Assembly: GCA_035772405.1 (NCBI GenBank)
Contig: JAYKKM010000222.1
Span: 186,001-250,000 of the forward strand
DNA: 64,000 nt
Source: Chrysogorgia sp. JL179-B06
Taxonomy: Eukaryota > Cnidaria > Anthozoa > Scleralcyonacea > Chrysogorgiidae
Direction of reading: 5' to 3'
The number at the start of each line of letters is the position of its first letter. The first letter of the stretch is position 1. Position numbers and translations under genes: made by a program. This document shows, one piece after another, positions 25,801-38,771 of this stretch. A model generated the notes under the pieces. It did not search any database, was not told where the DNA came from, and saw only the letters and a list, made by a program, of their open reading frames with translations.

Positions 25801-26748
25801 CTGTTCACAGAAAAAACAAATTGAATAGGTAAACGCTTTAGTAAACAAATCAATAATTGTGACAACAACGTTAAGTTACCCATACATCTAAGGGAAATAA
25901 TATTTTTCGATGTTAATCTGACCTGTTCGATGCATTTAACCATCATGTTTTAGGACATATATGACTAAGCTTGTTTTCAGGTCCCTACTCAAAATATAAC
26001 GCACAATGATTGGTTACTGGGAGGTCCGTGATCAAAGTTATACAACTCCATGCAGTCTATACACTGCAAGTGCAATATATATGCAATTTTTGGATGGTAA
26101 GTCAGTTTGGCGCGGGAAAATTCCTTGAATGAAAATAAAAGAGAGCTGTGCATCTTCATTGAAAATACTGAGCAAGAAAACATGTGCTGGTACGTCATTA
26201 TTGAGTTTTCAATCATCTAAAAGCACGACAAATAAATGGCTGTAAAATGAAACGAAAAATACCAGCGAAGAGGTAAAGCAGAAACCAGCGTTAAAGAAAA
26301 AATAACCAAAACCCACATAATAAATTCCTTATTAATCTCGTTTGCTTGGTCTTTTCTGATTATTTCACTTAAGCCAAGTTATCTTGACAAATTAAATTAT
26401 GAAGGGGACGACGGAAAATGCTCTTCATTACAAATGACACCCTCGTATTGACACCCATGCATGCATGCAGAGCATTTTGCCATGTAAAGCTTTCGATTAA
26501 AGCAATTCATGTAGCTATAGCATATTAATAAATCAAATGCAGATTATCTCACAAACATCATGCATAAACGAGTATATATCGAATGCAGTTCTTGACAATT
26601 AACCAAAGCTATTATATTTATATTAGACCTTACCCATTGGCACGTATAAATCTATCATATACTACTCTTACCATAATTCCTTGCGATATTTCTCATGTTA
26701 AATCAATATATCAAAACAGTATCAAATAAAAACGCTGTTTATATTTAC
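25801..26748. other. Intron of the IgSF receptor, no other feature
   Basis: AT-rich sequence between two phase-1 Ig exons. I see nothing coding. Confidence 0.5.
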
Positions 26749-26988
26749 CGATAATTACTTCAGCTTTGTCTGAAACACTGCCACTTGTTACGTTACAAAT
26801 ATATGTTCCTTTTTCTCTCACGTCCTTTAAAGAAAGTTTCTTTTCCATCAAGCTAGTGCCATTAATTATTTTACCATCTTTCCACCATGACACCTGCAGT
26901 GGAGGATGGCCACCAAGACCTTTACATAAACACGAGTAGTTTCTTCCTGCAGGTATTTTGGAGCAACTTATTTTGGCCGTTAGTTTTT
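26749..26988 (-). CDS. IgSF receptor exon, Ig domain
   Basis: 240 bp, phase-1 boundaries (donor gtaaat, acceptor ttacag). The Ig domain has cysteines in ISC / SCLC and TYICNV, and the core Trp in VSWWKDGKI. The 5' part is duplicated at window positions 1-32. Confidence 0.85.
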
Positions 26989-27380
26989 CTGTAAAAAATT
27001 AGAAATTGCTCGTATTCCCAGTCAAATATAGGAAATGAATGATAGGCAAGCTTGGATAATTGTTGTTTATGCAAATTATTGCGTTAAGGCGGATTTCCAT
27101 TCAGTGCTTTTTTCGCGCAATCGAATTTTACGATCGCTATTTCTGTTACGCAAGCGTAGCGATGAAGATCTCTTAATACACCGATGTTCAAATTAGTCAT
27201 GTTTATTATGAGTATAAACTTTATACTCATGCGTATATTTAGAAAAGCGATCGGAGAATTAAAGTCGACAAAAAGCAATGGATGGAAATCCGCCTCTACA
27301 TGAGTGTTTGTTGCTCGGAAAAACGTACACAGCCTGTGTGCAGGTGATCCCGGCGCTGAAACGTGCTTAAAAGAACTGTA
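26989..27380. other. Intron, duplicated at 33-390
   Basis: It is closely similar to the start of the window. It ends at the piggyBac insertion. No gene was seen. Confidence 0.5.
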
Positions 27381-27626
27381 CTCATTGATTACTGGCTGGG
27401 TAATCATGGGGTCACCACTGACCCATAGATTAAATCGGTCGTTTTACCGTCGGAATTCATCCGAAAAATATAAAAATAGGCTTGATTTGATGCTGAGAGT
27501 CTGGGCTATCTAAAGAACTGTGATTGGTCAGTTGGAAATAACAAACGCACTGATTGACTGCCTTGTTCGGTGCCGGTTGCCAAACACAGCGTGTCGCGCA
27601 ACCTGCCCGACCTTCACTTCTTCACA

Positions 27627-27785
27627 ATGGCGAGTCGTCCTAAGAGGGTTCGTTTCACTGCTGAAGAGGTTTTGGAGGTTTTAGTAGATATGAATGAATG
27701 TGATAGTGATCGTGGAGGAATGTCAAGCGGAGAAGAATCGGACATCGACCACCAACTGATGGATTTCGACGAACTAACGAGGTGA
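27627..27785 (+). pseudogene. piggyBac transposase N-terminal exon or fragment
   Basis: The reading MASRPKRVRFTAEEVLEVL with an acidic SGEESD stretch is the usual N-terminus of PGBD-type transposases. A gtgagt donor-like sequence follows at the end, so this may be a separate exon joined to 28340-29233. Confidence 0.6.
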
Positions 27786-28474
27786 GTCTAAAATATGCCA
27801 CGCGGCCATGTGGGAAATATTTTTTGCGTGTTTGGGAAGCGATGTAATTTCAGTCGATATCTTCATATATTGTGTTTGAAACATTGCTTATCATATCAAG
27901 AAATTGTTCGGAGATGTATCGAGAACTTTTCTTTGGTAAAAACGGTTGTGTTATGAGCAAGAAACACAAAATCGTGCGAGCGCTGCAGAGACGGATTATC
28001 AAGCGTGCTAATTCTGTGACGCATGGCCTATTGTTAGCGACAAAATTTAAATACCCCAATGGTATTTTTACATTTGAAGCCTTGTGTAGTTGTGTATTCC
28101 CAGGAAATGTCTTCTATATATAACTGAGAACATATTTGGAGTACTAAAAGTACTATTTCACGACTGAGAGACGGAGCTATTATGCTGAATAAGATGTTGT
28201 GAAGAAACTACTTGTTAGCTAATTATTTGATACCATTGTTTACTGCATGAGATACTTATATTCACCGCATGAAACGGCTTGAGAGGGCATGAAACAATTA
28301 GAAATAAGATAAATATTTATATTTATATAAATATATTGGTAGGGGCCGTGGTAGGGGCCGGGGTAGGGCCCAAGCTGCGGTTCCTGTACAAGGGGGGAGG
28401 CTGGAGTTCCCAGTGGTACGGCAAGTGGTAGGGGCCGGGCTAGGGGAAGGGGCCAGGTTACGGCCCCAGCTTGG

Positions 28475-29233
28475 ATGAGCTATGGGGACCCTGATGTTGG
28501 AAATGACATTCCAGCATTTCAGCCAACCCGCCCACCCGGAGCACACTTTGATCAGCCCACAGTTAGAGGTACCATGACCACTGCTAGTGAGTTTTTTCAT
28601 CTTTTTTTTAGTGTAGAAATGTTAGCTAGTGTAGTAGCTCATACAAACACATATGCTTACACACACATTGCATCAGGTACACACAGCACCTACACAAAGT
28701 CTGATGGTAGTTGGCAAGAAACTACCCCTGAAGAGATAGATGCTCTTCTTCTTTATTTTGGTTTAGTGCGAGTAAATGCACAGTTTAATTATTGGAGTAC
28801 TAAGTCACTATACCATGGATTGTGGGCCCGGGCCATAATGTCAAGGGATAGGTTTAGTGCTCTCATGGCCTTTTTGCATGTTGTAGACCCAAATACCGAA
28901 GCCCCCGGGGATAAGTTGCGGAAAGTAAATGCGTTCATCACCTATTTCAAATCCCGGTGCGTCAGTTTGTATCAGCCCAAACAGAATGTTGCCATTGATG
29001 AACGTATGGTTAAATCTAGACATAGGTCTGGCATTAGGCAGTACATCAGGGATAAGCCCACTAAGTGGGGGATAAAACTTTGGGTTTTGGCCGATAGCAG
29101 TAATGGATATACCGTTGACTTCGACGTGTATATTGGTAGGCATGCTGCGGAAACTGTTAGTGATAAGGGCCTGGGGTATGATGTAGTTATGAAACTAATT
29201 CAACCTTTTCACCATCAGGGCTACGCTACCTGA
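28475..29233 (+). pseudogene. piggyBac transposase catalytic region, truncated
   Basis: 252 open codons matching DDE_Tnp_1_7 (PGBD4-like). The first two catalytic aspartates are visible in NVAIDERM (D175) and WVLADSSNGY (D207). The reading stops at about the point where the loop before the third Asp and the C-terminal cysteine-rich domain should begin. An upstream Gly/Arg-rich region is frameshifted. It cannot encode active transposase. Confidence 0.85.
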
Positions 29234-29923
29234 TGCTAGGGAGAAAAATTGTTTTTGGGAATGGCATAATGGTGCATATCATGAATAATTACCATATACA
29301 TGATATAATATAAATAATGATAACATACAATAAAAAAAAATAATTTTAATTTAAAAAAATTTTTATTTTTATTTTTATTTTTAAAAATGGGTTATATATA
29401 AGTGGGTGGTGTGGAAGCACAAAAATCAAAGTGCAGGAACATATATAAAGTATCATCGACACAATATTCTATGTATACTATTATTTTCCTGCATACATTT
29501 CAAAAAAGACACATTTATGTGTACTATCGTTTTTGCTACATTTTGACGGTTTCGAGAAGGGTTATATAAACAGCCGTAACTTCTGTTCCTTTTATTCCTT
29601 TTCAGCCATACTTGCTGGACATGTTGCTAATAGATAAATGTAACTTTGTGGCGTTGAATTTTTACTATACACTGCAATATGTGGAACACAGATAAGTTCA
29701 TGCCTAAATTTTGAAGCCACATTTTTATAATTTATGCTAAATTATGCAAATTTATGTCAAAATGTACTGGGTTTTTTTTTTAAATAAATTACAATTTTGA
29801 AAGCTTATTCAATAAGCTTTAAAACGAGGTATAGCTTGTTTTGTACTTGTGGACACTTGTTGAGAAACAAGCCGAGGGAGAGGTGCACTCAATTTATGGC
29901 ATTTTTGACCAGTAATCAATGAG

Positions 29924-30499
29924 TTAAAACAAACAAATCAAATATCTAAAAAGGTTGGTGTCACTATAGTGCTGAAAGAGCGGGTAAGTTGTCTAACGTT
30001 TCGAGGGAAAACCACTAAAATTACGTTTATAAAAAAACACGTTTTATGTTTAAAACTTAAGTATAGTACTATCTATTTCGCGCGGCAGATACCGACTACG
30101 ATCAGGTGCAACGTCTGGTAACTAAGCCGAGAAATGGAGATCTATTTATACTAAAGTAAAACTCGTTAGGCGGGGGGTTAGAGTTATGACCTTTGTTGTT
30201 TTAGGGTCGGTTACAATCGAATAATTCAATGCTTACAATGCCTTAACTAGTCCAGTACTTTGTAGCTTACAACGTGAGGGACGGCTGGCAAGTTTTGAAC
30301 CGGACAGGTCAAAAACTAGACCTCCGTATTCATCCGGACCCATGTTTGGGCTCTAAGTGCGTATGTACTTAATACGTACTTCTATAGTACGGACGACATT
30401 TTGGACGACGAATCCATCACGTTAGAATTCTCCATCTAATCTGAACATGGATGCATTGTCTTATTGAATACAACTAGCTGTTCAATCCGACACACTCAC
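29924..30499. other. Intron, duplicated at about 390-985
   Basis: It matches copy A with small differences. It leads into the donor of the Ig exon at 30500. No gene was seen. Confidence 0.5.
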
Positions 30500-30760
30500 C
30501 ATTCACTTTTAAGAAAACATTTTTGTACGCATTTCCATACTTATTCGTTGCAACGCATGTATAATTTCCTTGGTTAACGAGGCTGACTTTGTCTATTACC
30601 ATCTTCCCAACGTTACCGTTGTTTTGTTTTGTAACATGAAACAATATCTCGTAACTCGCAGTAGGCTCAGCATCTGCAATACAACTTAGACCAACTTGAT
30701 CACCAACAATAGCAACATTCTCTTTGTTATTAATGTTTACGGAAATTTTAGTCGGTGCAT
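30500..30760 (-). CDS. IgSF receptor exon, Ig domain
   Basis: 261 bp, phase-1 boundaries (donor gtgagt, acceptor tttttag). I-set-like domain with cysteines in LSCIAD and YTCVATNKYGNA. This exon is deleted from copy A except for its last bases near 990. Confidence 0.85.
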
Positions 30761-31148
30761 CTAAAAACACAAAAAAAGTCGAATGCAAGAAATGACCAAT
30801 ACCACAAATTAACATATATATACCTGATAATCAATACTCCAAGTTGCGACCATTTTACATCAAAGCATACATCAAAACATATATCAACGTATTAACAGTA
30901 ATTGTTGCTCATTCCGTCGGAACTTTCGTATAGCCGTTGAAGACGTTTCGAAATGGCGTCTCCTTCTTGAGGCGTGAAAGAGACACCACTCCAAGACGTT
31001 GTTTACGAAAATACGTAATCTGAATGATAATAATTCGTAATCTGAATGTTAAATATAGATAACGAGTAGTAGAAGTAGGCGCGGGTCAGGTTGCGGTTTT
31101 TGTATCAGAAATATAAAATATTATACTGTACATATATGGGTTACTTAC

Positions 31149-31400
31149 ATTCTACTATTATTTTCAGTTCTGTTTCATTCGTTAATAAACCACTTTGTAC
31201 TTTACAAGTGTAAATTCCTTTTTGTTCTCTTGTAATATTCCAAAGTGACAAGGTTTTCCCCTTTATTACCACTTTATTATTTCTGTACCATGATACAATG
31301 GAAGTTGGGACGCCATTTTTTCCTTCACAATTATAATAAACATCGCCATGTTCTTTGACCTTAATAACACTTGAACCATTCAACGTGGCTGTTGGTTGAA
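31149..31400 (-). CDS. IgSF receptor exon, Ig domain
   Basis: 252 bp, phase 1 (donor gtaagt, acceptor tttttag). Ig domain with cysteines in YYNCEG and YTCKVQ and Trp in VSWYRN. The paralogous exon in copy A (1277-2228) is split by an insertion. Confidence 0.85.
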
Positions 31401-32538
31401 CTAAAAAGTTAAGTAAGAAGAAATAGTTCATTGCGATATACATGCAAAGTAATAACAAAAACGCATTAAATAAATTTCCACGTTACGCAGTTACTAGTAC
31501 AAAATGAATTATGGAATGCGCTTAAAGTTGGGGGATAATTCCATAGTTTCGGAATGCGATTAAAGTCTGAAAAAGTTTGATTTTACACTGAGAGGAACTA
31601 CCATATCTAAGTTACAACCACTGCGACGGTATATATATGACGTATTATTGGCTTGGGTTTTACAAAGTCTAAAATACAAAAGTTATGACTACCCATCGAA
31701 GCCCTCATAGGAAAATGTGATGTCTTTGATTACATGCCAATAAGCTAACGGTATAGAAATTTAGATCATCAATTTTTAGACCATCCTTAAGGTTGCAACG
31801 GTCTTGAATAATCTTCTAAAGGCTTACCCCATGGTTTATGTAAAATCCACTATATGTTTGTAATAAACAATTATTGGATGATGCTGAGCATGATATCAAG
31901 ACTAATTATCCAGACCTGCAAGCCATTTTGTTATTTTATAATTTAAGCGTCCAATAATTTTTTTTGACACCCCAGCTCCGTCCAATAATTCACAGTATTC
32001 GACGGAAATGACGCCAGCTGCAAGACATTGAGAATTAACTGGAGTATGTTGACCAATAAGAAACGAGAATAAAGTTTGAATGCATAATAATATTAATTAT
32101 GTACTGTTTAATAAACGAGCAGCAGAACACGAGGGCGTATAGCCGAGTGTTTTATATCTGATAAAACACGTGCTGCGAGTTTATTAAACGGCTTGAAAAA
32201 CGACCCATTTGATAAGTTCATTGGCGTAGTAATTTTGAAAATCGATGTTGTCTAAGCCGAGAAAATCAAAGATAAAGTTTATGTAAATTAGGATGATTTG
32301 TTATCACATATAAAACCTACGACACCGGTACTGATTTCCTTTGTGTTTTCCTCATGAATTATTAATAATTTTATAAATTCATATCAGGTACATATATTTT
32401 ATAGTAAATTATTAATTGATTTGATAGATCGTCAAGTGAAAGACTTTTAAATGTTAAAGAAAACACAGCACAATTACAACTGCCAGCTAGAAAATCCAGT
32501 TAGGATTTAGAAACATGACTGGTGATGATGTTGACGTA
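31401..32538. other. Intron with unclassified repeat sequence
   Basis: 31500-31645 matches copy A. From about 31645 to 32530 it does not, so this ~0.9 kb is an insertion or a deletion relative to copy A. No gene was seen. Confidence 0.4.
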
Positions 32539-34977
32539 CAGTACCGCTCAGAAGTAACCTAACACTGCGGTTGCGGTGAGGTTACGGTGAGGTAGCGGTG
32601 GAGATGCGGCGAGGTTGCGGTGAGGTTGCGGTGAGGTTGCGGCGAGGTAGCGGCGAGGAAGCGGTGAGGTATCGGTTAGGTTGCGGTCTACACATCTAAC
32701 CGCAACGGTCGACTAAACGCTTCGGGTTCCGAGTTCATCCGACCAAAAGCCGGCAGCAGAAAGACATGACGCGGACGTCAAATAACTTGCCGTATCAAGT
32801 TCAAAACAAAGGGAATTATTAACTGGTAATCATTCGAGCAGTTTTGAAGTCATTCTTATATTAGTCTCTGTATTCTGCATACAATGTATAACGATTTCGT
32901 GGTTGAACTCCTAACAAGGACGACGACGTTGGTACAAATGCACAAACTGAAAGCCTGTTATGTTGGAATTTATCAAATAACGTTAACAATAATATCTCCC
33001 GAAATAGTCTTACCAAATAACTATTATTGCGTGAAAGCATTTTAGGAGAAGAAAATTTAACGGGCATCTTGATACGATTTACGATTATGTTATAACTGTT
33101 GTGTTTCGAGCCGTTTATTGACCCAACGGCATGTTTTGCTGTCGCATGTTTCTTAAACTCATCGGGTATATTATATTATACTCATCCCGTTTCAAACGTC
33201 GAACTTATCATGTGTCGAACCTAGATAAGTGACAAATTCGACGTTTGAATAAGCATATATCCGACCAAAGCGGTCGAACTTAATAATATTGCGGTCGATC
33301 TTATCACGTGCATATAATACGGTCAATTGACAAGTTTCAAAACTCCAAATCCGTACTACAGTATGTTAAAAAATATTGTTTGATGAACTACTGTATATCA
33401 TTGGCATTGCTATCCGACATGCTTCTCATGTATGTAACTGATTTCTCTTATGTGAACTATAAGATAACGTAAAAAACCTCAAGTGGCGCTTTCGTGGCGC
33501 TTTCGTGGCGCTTTCGCCACGGTGAGCCAGCATGCCTGGAGACTGTAAGGCACTCTCATTGCAAAGACTTAAAACTGTGAGTAATTCTCTAATAACTAAT
33601 ACCGCCATGCAATATATACTATAAAATCATGAGGGAGTACACAACTTTTCAAAGAGAGTACCACCGGAGTGACCCGTGAGTGACCGGACAAGTAAACAAA
33701 TCAACGAGCGTCCGATTTATTTTATCAGCCTAAACTGCTATAGTACTGCTAGAAGATGGTAACCATTAACAACTTCATTAACCACTTTTGCATTCTGCGT
33801 CGACATATAGCCCAACTTTATCACTTTACCTGAAAATTGATATTGAGCAATCGAAGCGCGCGGTCACTCAAAGTGCTTCAGTTTTGTTTCAAGCGTGGCA
33901 AACCAGGCCACGTGTCAACAGTGCCAGTGGCAAAGCAGGCCAAATGCATGTCAACAGATGCCAGTAGCGAAGCAGGCAAGTGTCCTTTTTGTCGTCTGTG
34001 GCAATAGCGAGTCTCGGAATAGAAAATGTCATGAATATTTTTATCATGAAAATTTTTATCAAAAATCAAAACATTTCTCTTCATGTTTCCCTGAGAATGA
34101 TTGTCAAACAGAGCTTGGAATGCTTCGCATGAACGGACCCACAGACGGAGTCACGGCGTTTATATCACCATCTAGTAATATAATTTATCCGCGACACAAG
34201 CTTCACATATTCAGACAAAAATATGTTTGTCGCGAATGGTGGTATTTCTAGAGTATGACTTTTGATACCCTGCCCTTAAAAACAATGTCGCGCTCCGCCG
34301 CTCCTTGTCTCATTCTTATCGGGAAAGAAACAAGTTTAAAGCAGATCTCGAAGTTTTAATTCCTTCCTGTTGAAGCAGATCTGTAATTTTAGTGACCTGC
34401 ACTCGAGAAGAAGAAAGTGAAATTATTCGCTCCCTCGCGTATCGAGATAGCTTTCCCATTGTTGCTAGATATTAAAGCTTGAAACTGTCGATTGTCGAAC
34501 ACACATAACTGCTTATAACGATTAAGACAACGCGCAAAGGAAAAGGACGCTAAACTTCGGAAATAAGCGACTTTTTTACCCAAGAGGACGACAGTGAGAC
34601 GATTCTTTCCCTCACGTATCGAGATAGCTTTCCCATTATCAATTTAAACACGCGGTAACGGTATTTGGAAACGAACTTGCCAAGCTACGACAAACGCCAA
34701 TCGAAGAAGTGCAGACAACGTGCGAAGGAAGGACGCTAAACTTTGGAAATAACCGACTTCTTCCGACACTACACTCGTGAAATGACGCCATACGAACCGC
34801 GCAGCAGCGGTTGAGGTCGAACCTAGGATGATCCGCGGATGGTCCTCGGTCGATCCTCGGGTCAACCTAGGATGATCCGCGGATGACCAGCGGTTCAACC
34901 GCGGATGACCCGAGGATCATCCGCGGATCATCCTAGGTTAACCGCGGATTTTGTTAGGTTACTTCTGAGCGGTACTG
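32539..34977. mobile_element. Non-autonomous TA-flanked DNA transposon with 25-bp TIRs
   Basis: Perfect 25-bp inverted repeats starting CAGTACCGCTCAGAAGTAAC lie inside TA dinucleotides (32537-32538, 34978-34979), as in Tc1/mariner insertions. Subterminal arrays differ by side: tandem gcggtgaggtt units at 32567-32690, and ccgcggatgatcc-type units at 34825-34950. No transposase was recognised inside. The site is unoccupied in copy A near 2545. Confidence 0.75.
32567..32690 (+). repeat. Tandem gcggtgaggtt repeats
   Basis: About ten degenerate 11-12-bp units sit next to the left TIR of the 2.4-kb element. They could be transposase-binding subterminal repeats. Confidence 0.7.
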
Positions 34978-34979
34978 TA

Positions 34980-36000
34980 TGTCTAATTGCGAATTGCCAT
35001 TGGTGCGGGAAATTCACGACAGAAAATAACGCAGCACAAATTATACAAGTCTAGAATGAATTAAAATAAGCTAGGCATTTTAAAATATACCAGTTAAATC
35101 ATGTGCTTTATAATACTGCAGAATAACAAATGTTAATAAAAAATTTTGAATTCCTTGTTTTATAAATGTATTTAAATTATAATTGTAATGCTTTATAATT
35201 AGTAATAGTCTTGTTTATACCACTTAATTGTTTACATCTAGAACCGGCCAGACCATCTGGGCATGGATCGTACTGGTCTATAATCCTAATAATCTGGATT
35301 CCGTTCACCTGCTATGTTATATCCCTGACCGGGGGCTCGGCTTACATGTGTAATTTGTGTAAACACTTTTATATTGGACAATACCGGTCCATGCCAGCTA
35401 TATAGGCTTGCAATGTAAATATCAAGGTTATTAGCCAGACAACACTATGGGTCTGGGTAAAGTGTAGGCATTGATATATCATCCTTTTATATACTAACAA
35501 TTAAGGAACACGCAGTTTACATATTACAGTATAGGCATGTCCAATACATGCATGCAGTATTATAAGGTCATTCATAGATTATGTGTAAGCACTAGAAACC
35601 ATGTCTTTGAGACAAATTCCCAAATCCTGAACAGGATCCTATATTATGATGGTAACAGGATCCTGGTAGGATCCTACATGAAAATGCAAAATCTATCTAG
35701 ATATCGCGTTGTATGGACTCGTAGAAACGAAGTTGGATAATGAAAGAGGTTAACAGTTTGAGAGAAAATACGAATGATGGACCCACTCCTCAGAGGACAG
35801 AGGGATTAGCAGATTCACTCTTAGATGATGTAATCCGGCGTTTTAGCGAGACTTAAAGCTTCTAGAGCAGATATTTTCGGATTGAGAGAGCCTACCCCGC
35901 AAAGTGTAACTTTTGCATGAGCGGGAAGTTGTCTTCCTGTAGGCCACACTGCTGGTGGAGCAGAATCAGGAAGATTAAAGCCATAACAGCATTTCCAAAG
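34980..36000. other. Intron, part duplicated in copy A; empty Polinton site
   Basis: 35015-35250 matches 2565-2810 of copy A, and 35275-35435 matches 22068-22215. Near 35268-35275 a single GGCATG marks the unoccupied counterpart of the element 1 insertion site. No gene was seen in the rest. Confidence 0.6.
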
Positions 36001-36009
36001 CCATGAAAT

Positions 36010-36470
36010 AAGAAAGAAATCAGAAGTTTTCTCGGTCGCAGTGGATATTACCGGAGATTTGTACCGGGTATATCGGATCTTACCAAGAAACAAGCAACAA
36101 ACCAGTTCTGCTGGACTGATGCCTGTGAAACTGCATTTACCAAAACTGAAACAGTATCTGTTTTTTGCCCCTGTATTATTAAGCCCGGACTTCCAAAGAC
36201 CGTTTGTGGTACAGCCGACGAATGGCGCTGAACATCCAGTCATGTACCTGAGTAGAAAGTTGTTGCCGCAAGAGCAAAAGTATGCAACAGTTGAAAAGGG
36301 ATGCCTGACAGTTATCTGGGCAGTTCTTGAGAGTATATAGCAACTGTGAAAAGTTCACAGCGGAAATCGACCATCGACCACTGCAGTGGCTACAAAACGG
36401 ACCCTTTCTTTACAACCATATCGCTACCAAATTCGCTATCGCTAAGGACAGCCAAATGCCAATGCGGACG
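36010..36470 (+). pseudogene. Ty3/gypsy retrotransposon RT-RNase H fragment
   Basis: The segment reads as RYYRRFVPGISDLTKKQ-like thumb/connection sequence, then FCWTDACETAFTKLKQYL, then RNase H (PVMYLSRKLLPQEQKYATVE) and DHRPLQWLQ. Frameshifts are present and the flanking gag, protease, integrase and LTRs are missing. It is an old fragment inside the IgSF intron. Confidence 0.75.
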
Positions 36471-37844
36471 ACAGTTTATCTAGAATATTTTTAAACCTTA
36501 ATAGAACAAAAATACTATTTTCTTCCAGAGGAAGAAGGCGGATATGTGCAGACGGACACGAGCGTGGGAAAATGACTGGAAACGAATGTTGTTGTTGTTG
36601 TTGTTGTTGTCGTTGTTGTGTTGAGTCTGAAGTATTGAGAAGTTTGTAATGTGTAGACGAAAACACGTAGAAAACGATTAAATTGATTTATTCGATCACT
36701 TTACTTTTCACTAACTGAGAAGAAAGACCTGAAAAAACCTCCGCAGTTAATCCCAGAAAGTAGTCCAAAAAGTGTAATCTATGTAATAAACTTTTCTGAT
36801 TGGGTCAATCACAATATAGCAGATCTTGAGACGTGATAATTCATTGATTTTTCTTGTAGAAAACATTCAAGTATATGCAGGCCAAGAGTCTGAAAACAAG
36901 AAGTTTAAATTTCAATTTGAAGATAAGATTTTACTTGAATACCGCGGGCATGTTGTTTTTAGTTGAGAGACTAAAGGTAGGCCATGCCTAGTATTGCAAG
37001 CAAAAGTTGGTAAGAATTAGTGAAGCAAAGAGATTTTGAGCCACTTAGTTGTCATTAGATTTGAAATCATGCTACTACAGGTACAGTACACTATATACTA
37101 AAGTGAAAAGTTCAAACATTCACGTCAGGTTTTTCGTTTTTTTTGCTCATCGGAGAAATTTCCTGTTATGAATGTCCCAGAGAAAATGAAGAACACAATT
37201 TCGCTTGTGAAATTTATTTGCCGCAATTTGTTTTTCTCAGGTGGCGAGCGAAGTGGTGAAGTGGGAAATGGATTGGTTATAAAGTAGGCATAGATTTATA
37301 TTGTTTATTGAAAAGCTGGAACATGGAAATCTTCCCATCGTTTTTGATCTTTTAATTCTGATCTTTTAAAATTCTGATCTTTTAAGACAACATTCATATA
37401 TTTCTTGTAGCCAAATTGCTTTGCTCTAACAATCCAGTTTCGTGAGATGGCAGAATTTACGTTTTCGTGATTTTAATAAATAAACTTTATTCCTACGTTT
37501 TACCTATTTTCAAAATGTAATTTTAAAAAATAATAGAAAACATTTTTTCCGTGTGACCAGACATTGATAGAAACACGCGTGAAAGTTTGGGAGAACTCGA
37601 AATCAAAGTGGATAAAAACTCGCCCTTCCGGCTCGTAATCCCACGGCAATTTCTAGTTTTCCCAAATTTCCATTCGTGTTTTTATAACTGTATACACTTG
37701 CGCGTAAATTTCGTCCAATCTCTACCACTCTTTTCAGGTAAAGTATATTAATACTTAAAGTATATAGAGTCTTGCAAGATTAGTCAATCGTGAATATCCA
37801 CAATTAATGCAAGTTTTGGACAAATTATGTGTGCGCATTTGGGA
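36471..37844. other. Intron, no gene; (GTT)n microsatellite
   Basis: A gtt-trinucleotide run lies at about 36588-36620. An imperfect foldback (cacgcgtgaaagtttggga against tcccaaatttccattcgtg) lies at about 37572-37690. Otherwise nothing was recognised. Confidence 0.45.
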
Positions 37845-38453
37845 AAGTACAGGCTGCGTGCTTTGTTGTTGGAGAGGAAGGTTGATCTAGGTGCACCTGA
37901 CCAGTTATATTTCGGGGGGGGGGGACAAAATATTTCTGCCCGAAAAATTAAGATTTAAATGCACTGTGGCAGGCGCAAGTTCATGTGACTAGATTTCTCA
38001 GCGGTTTCCTCACCGAAATAGAGGAATATACTCCATCTATCGTATATATGTATATCAGCCCATAGTATAATTTAAACTGCAAAAGAACTCTAATATATTA
38101 TGTTAATGTTAAAACATATTACTTTAATATTAAAACAGTTCAAAATGTAATTTATTTATGACTATTTAACAGCAATATTTACCGAATTTACCCGAAATTT
38201 CTTTCAAAAAGTGCCCGAAATCCACCCCCCCCTGGCCCACGCCTGGTACGCCTATGGATATGGGTCCCTCAAATAAAGTTAATACTCATAAATTAACAAC
38301 CTGCAAAATAAAAATAAGATATGGAAAAGCGACGTGTCACTGGTCTGAACCTCAACATATCAAACCACTTTCAACTTATCACTTCCTTTTATATACTTCC
38401 TTTTATATTGTTTTTCTTAGCTACGTATTTAATTGAATATAGCCCATACCTAC

Positions 38454-38771
38454 CTTGGATAATAACACTAAATGATCTGGTCTCGGTATCTGTACTAGTT
38501 GAGACTACTACAGTGTATGTTCCATCATCGTTTGATTGAGTGTTTTTTAACACCAAGGTTGCTTGTCCTTTAAGAGAGGCTCTTGAATCACGCTTGTCAT
38601 CTGGGCCACCATTGCGAAATCTTTCATACAATATCTTGCTCCTATCGTTTCTCCATGCCACTCCCACTCTACTTGAACCAGCATCTTCATACGTAACATT
38701 AAGTTCCAGTGTGTCTCCCAAAGTTACATAAGTTGGATCACGTGATCTTTTAAAGACTTTTAGGGTTCGAA
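38454..38771 (-). CDS. IgSF receptor exon, V-set domain 2 (no canonical cysteines)
   Basis: 318 bp, 106 codons, phase 1 (donor gtaggt, acceptor attatag). V-set pattern: LGDTLELNVTYEDAG, VAWRNDRSKILYERF, and SNDDGTYTVVVSTSTD. The strand-B and strand-F cysteines are replaced (LNVTY, YTVVV) while the core Trp and DDGTY motif remain. The paralogue is at 41211-41528. Such N-terminal domains would mediate ligand binding. Confidence 0.8.

Larger units (their letters stand above)
27381..29923 (+). mobile_element. piggyBac-like DNA transposon, defective
   Basis: 15-bp terminal inverted repeats (ctcattgattactgg / ccagtaatcaatgag) bound 2,543 bp. A TTAA follows the right end at 29924-29927, but the left TTAA is reduced to a single A. 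Copy A near 385-395 shows the uninterrupted site. It encodes a broken piggyBac transposase. It sits in an intron of the IgSF receptor. Confidence 0.85.

Noticed and set aside
35821..36243. 140-aa minus-strand frame
   Set aside because: It runs antisense to the gypsy RT-RNase H remnant.
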